Position numbers and translations under genes: made by a program. Below the pieces are notes generated by a model, which was not told the origin of the DNA, did no database searches, and worked only from the letters and a program-made list of their open reading frames with translations. Positions 36,238-47,095 of a stretch of 64,000 nucleotides of DNA are shown here, one piece after another (within the stretch, counting starts at the first letter, position 1; each line of letters opens with the position of its first letter). The stretch spans positions 310,001 to 374,000 of the forward strand of contig JABYQU010000016.1 of the NCBI GenBank assembly GCA_022264855.1, read 5' to 3'. Source of the stretch: Lenzites betulinus. Taxonomy: Eukaryota > Basidiomycota > Agaricomycetes > Polyporales > Polyporaceae.

Positions 36238-39200
36238 TCATAATGTATTGCAAAGCAACCGGAACAGAACAAAATTGTGATGCCTAAGGTAAGGATTAAC
36301 AAAAAACTTTGTATCTACATTGTCTAAAACATCACCGGCCACTACTCGACACTGGATCTGTCTACCCCAGCAAGGGATTAGATGACATGTACAAACAATG
36401 TGCGCAAGCGGGATTACAGATGTATTACGCTGACACTGACGAGTAGAAGGTGAAACAACATACATACCTGTTGTAGTATTGAGTGCATGGAACGGCGTAA
36501 ACCATTCAACATAAGCGAGGGGGCCGGTGACACCAAGAAGACGGGCGTCATATTGTTGGGGTAGGTTGAATATGACATGTACACGGGCAACGCAAAGACC
36601 TATCAGTTAATCTATGTAAGCATTTGCAATGTACCCGGGCATCGAATATGGATGTACCGTTGAGTGGACGTGAGACATTGAATGCATGACTGTGAGCTGG
36701 TGCCGCTGGGTCGTGGGCAAGAATGGTAGACATGTTGCTGGCTTTGGCTAAATGGAGAGGGCTGGTGCCCAAGCGTGGAGGCGTGGCATGGATGATGTCG
36801 ATGAGGGTGTGAGCGGAGACTTGCCTGATGATGGGCAGCTGGACTTTGGCCTGTTTGTAGGCAGAGACACGAGCGAGGTCGTGCAGCAGAGAGGATACAA
36901 GGCTGGCCAGTCTGATGTTGTCAGCTGTGAGGCTCTGGAGGTAGTCTTGAAGCGATGCCCGGAAGTGTGTGGCGCCGAAATTGCATTCCATCTGGACGAC
37001 GGAGAGGGAGGGGAAGGCAGGGACCTTGGCTAGGTGATACCCGCTCTTCCAGACATCCTCGGGCTCTTCTGGAACATCCGCGACCTCGGTGGGGCGAGTC
37101 CTGCTGCTTTGGGGGGGCGTATGCAACGTTCCTGCTCAGACCAAGGTTTGGTTAGTGTGTTGCTAATGTTGTGTGCATGGATTAGGGACACGTACCATTG
37201 GGCGCATTCCCCGAGGGCGCGGAAGGAGCAGAGTGGGGGAGGTTTGGGAAGTTGGCGATGGACAACGTTGAAGCAATGGGATGAGATGGAGGTGCAGAGA
37301 GCGGTGGTGGTCCTGGAGGAAGGTTAACTCGGACGTGAGTGGGTAAGGAGGGGAACGGGACTGGGCCATGATGCTGAGTCGATGTGGCAGGCAATGGCGG
37401 GTGACAAGCGGCGATTGAGTGGTCGTCCGGCATTCCAAATCCAGTGCTCAATAGATGGTTTAGCAAGTCTGGCGGCACAGCGGCGGGCATCGGTGGAGGT
37501 TGGCTATTGGCCCACTCAAGATAGCGCGCGAAACAATACACGGCTTCCTGGCGCTCAAGCCAACGTGTCATCTGTTGAATATATGTTGCCTGTTTATTGC
37601 TCACACCATAAGCAAGTTTAGCAATGTCTATGTGAAGACGCTTGGGGTGCTCGGTGTTGTACCCATTGGCGGTGCCGACCGAGCGGATTGATGGCTCGTA
37701 GTGTTCCATTGAGTGCCCCTTTGGGAAATTGAAGTGTTCCCGGATTTCCAGCTCGATGAACACATGCTTGTATGTGTGAAAGTCACGCCAGGCCTGGTGG
37801 AGTGCTTCAAGCGTGTGATCAGTGTGTGCTTCGAAATGGGCAAGATAAATGAAGTCTAGTATTGCTCGAACTGCACGGACAACATGTTCATCAGCCCCTC
37901 CAGATACAACACTGAGGAACACCTTTTCCATTGTGCAAAACTTGGTTCCGGTCCATTGGGACACAAGAGATATGCCGTTCTTGAAATGGCAGAGATCCGA
38001 GTGCTATAACATTGCCTTGAAGTGCCAGTCGACCTCATTAGAGCCGTCGGCCACCACCTGTGTTGCCCAGCTGACTAAGTGATCTTTCAATACTCCCTTG
38101 TGAAGCTGATATAGCAGATGTCCGCGTGTGGAAGGGAGTCCCAGAACGGCTCAACTGCCCAGAGCCCTAGATTGGCAAAGTCCTGTGGTTTGTCACCGGA
38201 CGCAGCTTCCTTCAAGATTTCAGAAACGCGCACGGGGTTCTTCAGGCAGGAGAAGACCGGTTCTCCTCGCTTATCGGGAGGAACGGGACATTTGGGGCAG
38301 TGATTCTCCTGGCATGCTGCCACCAAACACTGCTCGGGGTGGTCAGCGATGTAGGCAGCAAGTATGGGGTATACACAACAGATCTCACCATCCGCACAGG
38401 TCATCATCAGGCTGTCTCGGCCGGCGGCCACAAGCGGCGCGAGGAGTTTCTTCATACAGAGGTGAAAGAGCCGGTAACCCTCCAGGGACCAACGCTTGTC
38501 AGAGAAGCACTCAAGCTTTGCGACCAGAATATATCCGAGCAGCACAGTCACGTGCGCAGAGGGCTTGCGCCGGAGGCGCTTGTCGATGTTGCCTAGGGTA
38601 AGGTAGACTGGCCATGCGGACTTATCGCCACTCATCCTTGACAGCGTAGTCTTGTCAGAGGCTAGTATAACGGGGGCTACAGTGGCTCCAAATGGCAGCT
38701 TGTTCTGGCCATGGGCAGTGAGTCTTGAGGCGTGTTCCGAAATCAATCAAAAATGTATGACTAACCTGGATGTCCCACCACCAGTTGCTGGTGCAGGTAT
38801 TCTTGTATAGGCGGTCTCGGCCGTGTTCATCAGCATAGTGCCGCTCGGGTGCATAGCTGAGGGAATCCCGAAATAGTGAGTTGCCCATCAGTTCCTTCAC
38901 ACAGTCCGCGGCGACCTGAAGCCACAACTCAATCTGTTCTTTCTTCGGCTGTCCATCTTCTCCAACTCTGTCTCCTACCGCCTTCATCACCTCGACCTTC
39001 CAGCCTGCGCTGTCTCCCATTGGGAGGGCATCAAATTTCTTGAAGAACATGTAGCTGCTCTCGAACAACAGTCTTGTCAGATCGCGAGTCTGCCAGGCCA
39101 GTCCAGTAAGTGTCTCATTTTGTACCAGTGACGTGTCAGAGCAAATACTGACGATGTTCAGCTTCAGGTATCTCTCTATACTCGCTTGGGTGAGCCTGGA

Positions 39201-39791
39201 GGTCATCAAACAACAGGCCAAATCCCACTCTTGGTCGCTGTCGAATGAATGACAAGGGTCGGCCCCCTGGGCCTGTTGCTCGGCACATAGACATTCGAAG
39301 GAGGTAGGTGCAACACCATATGACAGACCTGCCCCACCGCTGACAGGATAGTCTTCCACCCACAACTTCCTTGGTAGTCCGCCATGCTCAATCTCCGGCT
39401 CTGGCTCATCCTCGACAGTCATGCGATGGCGAGCAGCCGCAACATCGGGCCCGGGAGCCCCGTGAATGGTTGTGCTTGTGTTGTCAACGTGAGTTTCTCC
39501 ATCACCTACTGAGGTCGAGTCAATGTTGATGTTGATGTCATTGACACTTAGGTCATCCCTTGTATCGTCTTGAGCAGGTTTGTCTGATAAACCTGGCGCC
39601 CTGGTGTTTACTCCACGCATGAGTATGGGTTCAAGACCAACTGCATCCATTTGGCGATAGCCTAGAGCAGCCTCCTCTGCGAGGTGACATGGCTTGCGGT
39701 GACTGATGTGGGCGGCAAGCCCTTGCTCGGTGGTGAGTTCTTTCATACAGTGTGGGCATGTTGTCAAGGTTGCTGAGTGTATTGCTGACAT
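36238..39791 (-). pseudogene. Plavaka transposase, disrupted
   Basis: The start at 39791 encodes a C2H2-like finger (TCPHCMKELTTEQGLAAHI). A first exon (38766-39791) joins through a GTTAGT...CCAG intron to 38704, giving NWWWDIQNKLPFGATVAP. Typical Plavaka text follows: VILASDKTTLSRMSGDKSAW, PVYLTLGNIDKRLRRKPSAH, HCPKCPVPPDKRGEP. Further downstream come LHKGVLKDHLVSW, SQWTGTKFCTMEKVFLSVVSG and, at the end, YVEWFTP and NPYLRHHNFVLFRL. Near 38,100 the frame changes and several residues before LHKG are missing. An in-frame TAG follows at about 38,005. The family is a DDE-type transposase of the CACTA/CMC superfamily; this copy should not make full-length enzyme. Confidence 0.8.
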
Positions 39792-40061
39792 CTTGACCTG
39801 TAGAGGAAGCAGAGGATGTGCACAAGCTAGTGTCGAGTGTTAGAGGAGACAGTGTCGATCAGTTGACGGTTAGTTCGGTCTTGCCACATTAATTGGCTTT
39901 CAATCAAGCTGACCAATCGTCTTCACAGCCGGGAGTGGTCGTGTCGACATGCCCCGGTTGTGTCCATCACGTTGCACAAGCCAATCGACACGCTCTGCAC
40001 ACGGACCTCAGTCGTTCCATTAATTTATTGCAAAGGCCCCCGTCACTTCCCTTCCACCACC

Positions 40062-42608
40062 ATGCCGCCCAAAGCTCACCCGTGCCGCAAGGGAAAGGCT
40101 CCACCCACTGAGCCCAGTGCTCAGGCAGCCAATGAACAGGTTACCGCTGATCATGAACTTGAACACGCTGACACCTCGTCAGAGGGAGTGGCCGACCTTG
40201 TCGCTCGGATGACATGTCGATGTGTCCCCTCACAGAAGCAGGCCGAAATTGGTATGCTTTCATTGCCATCATCAATGGCCTTCCTTGCTCACTAACATTC
40301 TCCTTCTGCTCACAGCTGAAGACCGCTGTGCCCTCATCGAGAAACAAGTGCTCGATGCCACCAACAAATTGAAGAAGCTCAAACAGCTTGCCAAAAAAAT
40401 TACCACCGGTAAGTACCGCTGTACTATATGTTCCAAATGTGGTATCAATGGTCGCTGATCTATGTGCTCTCAGACAACATGAATGAAGAACAAGACACCG
40501 GCGACAACAATGATTGCAAAAGTGAGGAAGAAGACAACACTGTGGTATAACAGCGGAAGCATAAATCTGCGGTGAATTAATTTCACATAGATATAGTATT
40601 GTCATGTGCTAACCTCAATGCAGTTTGAGTCCCGCGGCATCTATGCAGCACCACTGCCTGCTAGCAAGTGTCTCTGAGTACAGGGTGCACCCGAAAGTCC
40701 TGCGGCCACCACAGGCGGAATGCTAGTGCCCTATCACGCACCGGCTGCACCATTGACAGCGACATTACCATCAGCAGGGTTGCTGACCAGTTAAGACACA
40801 AGGTCGCAGTCCATTTCTCCCTCGCACAAGGGCGCCCATCAGCGTTCAAGCTCTCACCGTCGTGAATGCACACTGCCAGTGCGGTTGTACCCACATATTG
40901 ATGGGTTCCAAAGCCCTGCGCACAAGCGTGAAGGACACTGGGGTGATCGCGACAGCACACCCACCGGCCAGGTACATTGTGCACACTCACCCGCACGCCC
41001 GTTTGATTAGCAACTTGATGCTACCTAACACTGCATACACCAGCATGGACAGCACTCGCGTGATCACAACAGTATGCCCGCTAGCCAAGAGCATCGTGAA
41101 CGCCAGGCCGATCAGCAAGTTGATGGCGTGCTGGCACAATACCGTGCGGATGAGCGCAGAGGATGGACACGCGATCGCGACGGCAGGTTCGACGAACGTT
41201 ACCAGAGCCGCGAATGTAATGGATGGCCCGGTGATCGTGAGGCCCGCCACCCTGCATCTCTTTGGGAGGTACTATCACTTACGGCTGCTCAATGTTGAAG
41301 TACACCGCTGACACCTACTCAGCAGAACCACACACATGTGCGTTTGCACTCACACATGTCTGCGGGTCATTCCAGGTCTCCCCGGCGCCGCGCACGAGGA
41401 CGAAGTGAACATGGTGCTGATCCTTGCAATGTTCAGGACAATGCCCTGGTCCTCCAGGTTACCCAGAATGTGGTTTCCAACCTAGTACCCGCCCCGTTTG
41501 CGACTGCCACCGGCCAGGAACCCACAGGCAAGCCCAAAGCCTCCGACTACGAGGACAGCATCAAGCAGATGATCAACCACGCCTGCGATCAATACGAGGC
41601 ACTCCTTGTCACCGAAGACCCGTATCCATTCCCTGGTGTCGCAGTAGCTTGGGCTGCTAGGGTTTGGGCGGATGTGTCACGCAGCTCACCCTATAAGTAT
41701 CAGCTCACAGGTAGAATTGAGAAGATTGTAAGCTACATTAATAACAGATCACAGCCCGTCGTTCACTAACAGCTTGAATACCAAAGATTACAGGCCGGAA
41801 TTCACATGCGCGCGGCGTGTTGCGCAATCGAATGTGCCCACTCATAGCACAGGCATATGGCCTCTCCAAAGACGTCACCGACCATGCCAAACAGCAAAAA
41901 ATGGGTAGATATACCTATTTGCTTGACCGCAATACGAGAGACTCACCGGAGGCCCAGTTTCACTTCACCATGAGTGGCCATTCTACCACCGTCGTTTCCC
42001 TCCTGTTTAACATACACATTATGTTCCAGCAACCCAATTTGTGCCAAGGCTTCGCCGGAAACAGGATTATCAAGACAGTGATCAAGGACCTTTGGTTCTC
42101 TGGGCCCGAAGCACCTGGTGTCAAGTACACTAAGCAATTCTCGCCAATGCGAGAAGTAACTCTCACGCTGATCTTCACGACAGTGAGCCGTGTCTATCCC
42201 AATATTTCTGCAGTCTCTCAAAACTAACCCATCACACAGATTGAATACTGTCTCGATCAATGGGGTACCGGCAACATTGACAGAGAACTTGTGTTCGCGA
42301 ACACCACCTACTAGGTGAAATTCCTGCACCACTTGCGATACATCCAGGAGTGGGGAAGCCTCGACCCTCCCACATCGCAAGCCATTCGCCAACATATGCA
42401 CAACCGTGCCAGGTGAGTACAACTATGATATTTTTGCTAATATTATCACTGTCATCATCGCTGGACCCTGATCATGTCTCTATTGCTCCACAGGCGTGCT
42501 TCTGGAGCACCGGCGGAGGTACTCCCACCTACCGGCCTCTCGGATGCTGCACGCAAATGCCTGCGTTTGGACATGGCAGCGCAAATTGCAGAGAACTTGG
42601 ACGGTTGA
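40062..42608 (+). pseudogene. DUF6532-like gene carried by the Plavaka element, disrupted
   Basis: ATG at 40062 opens exons 40062-40251 and 40316-40408, with a coiled-coil-like stretch (LIEKQVLDATNKLKKLKQLA). A low-complexity His/Gln/Arg-rich middle (about 40,850-41,270) contains stops. The conserved part begins near 41,540 (SIKQMINHACDQYEALLVTE). It continues with NSHARGVLRNRMCPLIAQAY, FHFTMSGHSTTVVSLLFN, IIKTVIKDLWFSGPEAPGV and IEYCLDQWGTG, the layout I associate with DUF6532 proteins of basidiomycete mobile elements. A TAG at about 42,313 interrupts that domain before VKFLHHLRYIQEWG. Function is unknown; its position suggests an element-borne accessory gene. Confidence 0.55.
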
Positions 42609-42930
42609 AGTGTGCGCCCGCAGTGCACCTGCTTGTGATGTACAATGTAGTGGCTTAGTTTGTCCATTTTGGCAGTAATCTGCCCACAAATACCATTTTA
42701 TTGGCCAGAATACATATGCGAGTGGTCTGCTACAGAGAGAGGAGTGATTTACAAAGATTACAGACGGTTTACAGCAAGATACTGGGGAGCTACAGTCGAA
42801 CTATGTACTTGTGTAGTAAGTTACGGACACCTCTGTAACGTTGTATTGATGTTACTGCAGCCCGGTAAGTGGGGGTTGTCTACGAGGCGACCACGGCTAC
42901 ATATGCTACATACCTCGATGTAGCCATCCC

Positions 42931-42944
42931 GGTTTTCCCTGATG
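42931..42944 (-). repeat. right terminal inverted repeat (candidate), Plavaka element
   Basis: GGTTTTCCCTGATG, the partner of 36119-36132. Inward of it, TGTAGC-type motifs recur near 42,918, 42,905, 42,893, 42,792 and 42,730. Confidence 0.5.
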
Positions 42945-45084
42945 AAGCCTGTCCTGGAGGAGAACTGGGGGCAAATGTGCATTGTGTACATAGGGAAACA
43001 TGCTGTTCAATTATGTTCTAACTAAGTTACCAATTCATATTTAGGGATGCCTGTGTAAGCCTGGTAGGCTTAGCACAGTATCCGGGTGTGCATATATACA
43101 CCGCGGTCAGTGAGAATACAACTTCTCATTTATTCTGCCTTTTGGCATAGTGGTTATAGCAGTGGTGTCTTAGCCAGCTTACAGCCTGCTGTGTTAGTGG
43201 ATTGGGTCGGTTTAGGATGGGATGGGATATTATGTTAGAACCAGTTGTATTGTATTGATATGACATATATTGTATCATCAGGAAAAGCCTCCCCTCTAAA
43301 TAAGCACTAAATTACCACTAATGCTAATATCAGGTTCTTCCACTTCTAATGCCTTGCTATCATTATATATATAAGACTGTGCATGTATTCACATTACTAT
43401 GATACCACTTGAACATATGTAGATATATCAAAATTAGTTTGAACATCCTGAATGGGAATTCACAAGAAGGGCATCTGTGATAATATGAATATCATTATAT
43501 ATTACCAGCTAATATTTTTATTTTTATATAAACACCACCAGACTGTGTTAAACTACTCTTAGCACCAGAATGGTTATACTTCATTTTTCAGATGTTATTG
43601 AAATATGACAGGAGTGTGTTTATAAATATACAGGGAAGTGGGATAGACATCAGTCTTCTGAGGCTAAGTGTGGACAAATAGCTAAGTCTAGAACAAAAAG
43701 GTAGATAGGCTACATCAGCAAAGTGCATAACCGTGCTATAAATATCCACATACCCATAGCATGCTATAGGCATAGTAGCCTGCCACTGACTTCTACATGC
43801 AGGCTATGGACTCTACTAGGACCTAGTGTCATACTGTGGAATATTTGTAGCATGCTAACAGATGATAGGTGCCACTCTGCAGAGCTCTACAGACAGCCTA
43901 ATAAGTTTATACAGTGCTCTGCCATATGATACAGAGGGCTAGATTTCTAGCAGTGCAATAATATTATAATTCAATCACAATTCTGAGCAAGCAGATTGAC
44001 AAAGAATTAATGAGCAAGATATGTCATTTTATTAAATAGCAGCAGGAAATCAGTCTAATACATGCGGAAGTATAGCAGATATACCACAAGTCTTAATCTA
44101 GGGTTAGTTCCAAAGTGTCAGAGCGAGAGGCACGGACGACTGCTTTTCGGCCTAAAACTCATAAGTACATACCTTTCAGTGAATGTGCTGTAATAATCAT
44201 TGGCTCGCAATTGATTAGTGTCTACCTCAGAATGACTGTTTTGTACTGTTATATGCACAAGCTCTAAAAGTGGGTGCTGAGTATGGCAGTGAGCAAGTAA
44301 TCACTCAATCGGGTTATGAGTGGATGTATGTGCACATAGTCTGACTCAATGCCATACCTGTGATCTATCAGAGCTCACTTGAAGCACATATATGCTGTGT
44401 ATCAGCATAGGTAAGCACTCTAAAGGTTAGAACTTAGCGGGTGAGATCCAAGGCCTGAGGGCAGACAGCACAAAGCCCGGGGGAGAAGGTGGTGGTGCAG
44501 AAAGAAGAGGCATCAAGGCTGTTTACCAGGGCATAGGGCTTTATAAAGATTTCTGAAGGGAGCAAACGTGAAGGGTTAGCAGTACCGGTGTTGGACATCT
44601 GGGCATCAATCACGAAGCAGTCCAAGTTAAGCTGAGGGTATTGAGAGTGACTGTACTAGCGGTGTCGGACGGGCATCTATTTTAATGACTTTGGTGCAGC
44701 TTTGGTATAAAGCTCACAAGCCCATGCTTGTTTATCTCTCTACGTTTCCTGTATCTTATCTACCTGACCTGGTAACTGTATACTTATATCAATCTCTGTA
44801 GTACAGTGGTGGAGTGCAGCAATATATGGCATGTATATGCGTACATTCCGTGGTGTGCCACGATCCATGACTAGGGCCTTTACTGTCAGACTGGACCCCA
44901 CAGACCCCTGTAGACCTCTGCCCACCGCCCATCTAGTACGGCAAATCTCCTACCCGCATCTGCAGACCCTGTGGCACCCTACAGCACCATACATCAAGCT
45001 TGCACTTTTGCTGATGTATTCACCTTCTAAGTAAAGTAAAAAGCAGTGGCCTAGTGGTTGCTACTGTTAAGCATTACCTTGTCT

Positions 45085-45510
45085 GCTGCACTGATGAACA
45101 AATATGATGCAAGCTTGGAACTCTGCTGGAGAGTTGGTGAAGCCCATGAGCATGGAAGTCAGGTGGAGCAGGCCTAGCAGAAACTGGAAGGCAGCCAGGT
45201 CTTGGCTAACTGGATTGAGCTTGCATGCATCAAAGGCCCAAAATAAGTCTAGGACTGTGTAGCATTGTGATCCAGTGAATGGTTCTACGAAGTTGTGTAG
45301 ACTTGGAGGGAGGCCTGCATCACAGGTTGTGATGGCATTGAGTGGTTGTAGGTCATGTATAAGTCAGAGCTTTCTGCTCTTCTTGAGTATGTAGAACTAC
45401 TTCAATCAGTATAACAACTGGCATCTTTCATAGACTCTGGTGCCTAGTTTCCCTTTCATAAGCTCAATGACTTGTTCACAGATGCCTGGAGGGATGGGCA
45501 TATTCTTCTT
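45085..45510 (-). pseudogene. Ty3/Gypsy reverse-transcriptase relic
   Basis: Read on the minus strand, with several stops, the translation gives LIHDLQPLNAIT, a degenerate YTVLDLFWAFDA and MGFTNSPAEFQACI. These are the palm motifs of a fungal Gypsy reverse transcriptase different from the element at the window end. It is a fossil of an older insertion. Confidence 0.65.
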
Positions 45511-45553
45511 GACCCAGGGTATGTGCGGGATAGTATAAATAATGTAAGGGGAG

Positions 45554-45600
45554 TGTTAGGGCGTGTGCCACACAGTAGGTCTGGAGTTTGTACAGAGTCC
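45554..45600 (+). repeat. LTR-like fragment, same family as 53,074
   Basis: The TGTTAGGG start and the next 30 bases match 53074 onward with few differences. The similarity then fades. Confidence 0.5.
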
Positions 45601-46249
45601 AGATGGAGGTGTAGCATGGAGGTGAAGGACTTTAGCAAAACTATTAGCAATGCTCTGAGACCTCCCACAGTTGTCCTTAATTTCTGAGGGAATGAGTAGT
45701 CATAATTGGCTGGAGCTTGGGCCTGACTATTTCGGAGTTCTGCACTGACTAGGCACAACAAACTCTGAGACAATTGGTGCAAAACTGAGTTCAGGAGAGG
45801 AGGATGAAGAGGATAACAAGGGATGAAGTCCAAGGGGACTTGTCAAGCAAGTGAGATTAAATGAAGTCCAAAATCCGGAGTTCCGGAGCACAGAGCCTCA
45901 GAGTTACTGGATTAGGAAGGTTGGAGTTTGGGGGTCACAACAAAGTTAGACCAAAGAAATAGACTGACAAGGGAGAAGCAAAGGAAGAGAGGTAATAAGG
46001 TAGTGTAAGAATGACGGGGTGCCTTACTGGGCTCCTATCCCTGGGGTACTCTGGTCTGGGCTTGTATTTGGGCTCAGTGTACTTGTAGGGATGGTGGAGG
46101 GTAGTAAGGACTTGCCCTCCACCAGGCACCCAAGTTCTGAATACTCGGGACACCGTACGCAGTGGTATTACCTACATGCAGCTATCCGCGCACTAATATG
46201 CATGCATGTACTTATGATCCGGTACTGTAGATATTAGTTGTGCGTTTTG

Positions 46250-46600
46250 CACAACTAATATGCATTGTAGGAGCGCATAGTACGTGCTCCTTACAGGTTG
46301 GTAACAAGATATCCAAACTGAGGCACTATGGCATTCCATGCGTATATTTATGGGCAGGAACCTTATTGTTAAGGAAGGCAATAAGGACATAAGGAATATC
46401 AAATCTGGAGTTCGGAGATTCCAGAATTCCAAAGTCCAAGGACAAAGACAATAGAGCTTATTGTTAAAGGGCAAGGTGGTGCAAGAATAACACAATTGTA
46501 AGGGAATGTACACACCAAATTCCAGAATTCCGGAGTTCTGGAGCATGGGAAAGTCAGAGTTCGGAGGTCCGGATGCACGGGAACTCAGAGTATGAAGTCT
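46250..46600 (-). repeat. inverted, diverged copy of the LTR-like repeat
   Basis: On the minus strand this stretch resembles 53,150-53,450: the same series of CCGAACTCC-like pyrimidine phrases, CTTGGACTTTGGAATTC, an AAATA-rich TATA zone and TGGAATG. It is diverged, so boundaries are approximate. Confidence 0.45.
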
Positions 46601-46776
46601 CCACTGAGGCCAGAATGGTACGGGTAGGTGCAGCAGAGCAGGCTGAGGCACAGCTGTCACATGTGGTTGCACGTCGCAAGCAGTCGCATGCTCTAGGCCG
46701 CAGGTGAGGTCATGGCTGAGTTGTGGGTGGCTGATGGCAGTGGTCACAGCAGGAGCCTGGTCACGCGACTGGCTCA

Positions 46777-46784
46777 TCTCAGAC
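46777..46784 (+). repeat. 8-base target-site duplication, left
   Basis: TCTCAGAC, identical to 46,777's partner at 52,946-52,953 directly outside the other inverted repeat. Confidence 0.85.
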
Positions 46785-46818
46785 AGGACCCGGGCAACTC
46801 CACCAAATGTCTATTCCC
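46785..46818 (+). repeat. left terminal inverted repeat, 34 bases
   Basis: Starts AGGACCCGGGCAACTCCACC and matches the reverse complement of 52912-52945 at every base. Confidence 0.95.
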
Positions 46819-46820
46819 CA

Positions 46821-46929
46821 TAGCATATTTTACCTTCCCGATATGGTAGTCGACCTTGTCCAAGTTAGCATATTTGAGAGCTCCGTTTCGGTATAAGCGC
46901 CCATAACCCTAATCCGGATTAGCATATTT
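46821..46929 (+). repeat. subterminal TAGCATATT motifs, left
   Basis: TAGCATATTT occurs at 46821, 46866 and 46920. The same motif on the same strand recurs at 52857 and 52879 at the other end. Confidence 0.75.
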
Positions 46930-47095
46930 CAGGCCGCTTTGGAACATCCAAAGCGGGCGCTTAGCGTGCTTGTGGGGCCCATGCAAAACATTCGCCATGG
47001 CCGAGACAATGCATTGTTCAATTTCACGGTTGAGCTCGTACCACACACACTAGTAGCTTTACCTCCTAGCGAACACTGCTACCCACTTCACGCAG

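Larger units (their letters stand above)
36119..42944. mobile_element. Plavaka-type (CACTA-like) DNA transposon, decayed
   Basis: The element holds a Plavaka transposase gene (-) facing away from a DUF6532-like gene (+). The ends are set by a short inverted repeat, CATCAGGAAAAACC at 36119-36132 against GGTTTTCCCTGATG at 42931-42944 (one mismatch). Both ends carry several TGTAGC motifs pointing inward, the usual subterminal style of CACTA elements. The bases AA lie outside each end, too short to prove a target duplication. Both genes contain stops or frame changes, so this copy is probably not autonomous. Confidence 0.6.
42945..46776. other. AT-rich, gene-free stretch with element relics
   Basis: About 3.8 kb of low-GC DNA. 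Short frames have no recognisable domain. The only identifiable content is a Gypsy reverse-transcriptase relic near 45,085-45,510 and LTR-like fragments from 45,554 on. No tRNA or rRNA gene was found. Confidence 0.5.

Noticed and set aside
43131..43215. tRNA-like stretch
   Set aside because: Some tRNA-like phrases (TAGTGGTTATAGCAG) but no acceptor stem or T-loop can be paired.
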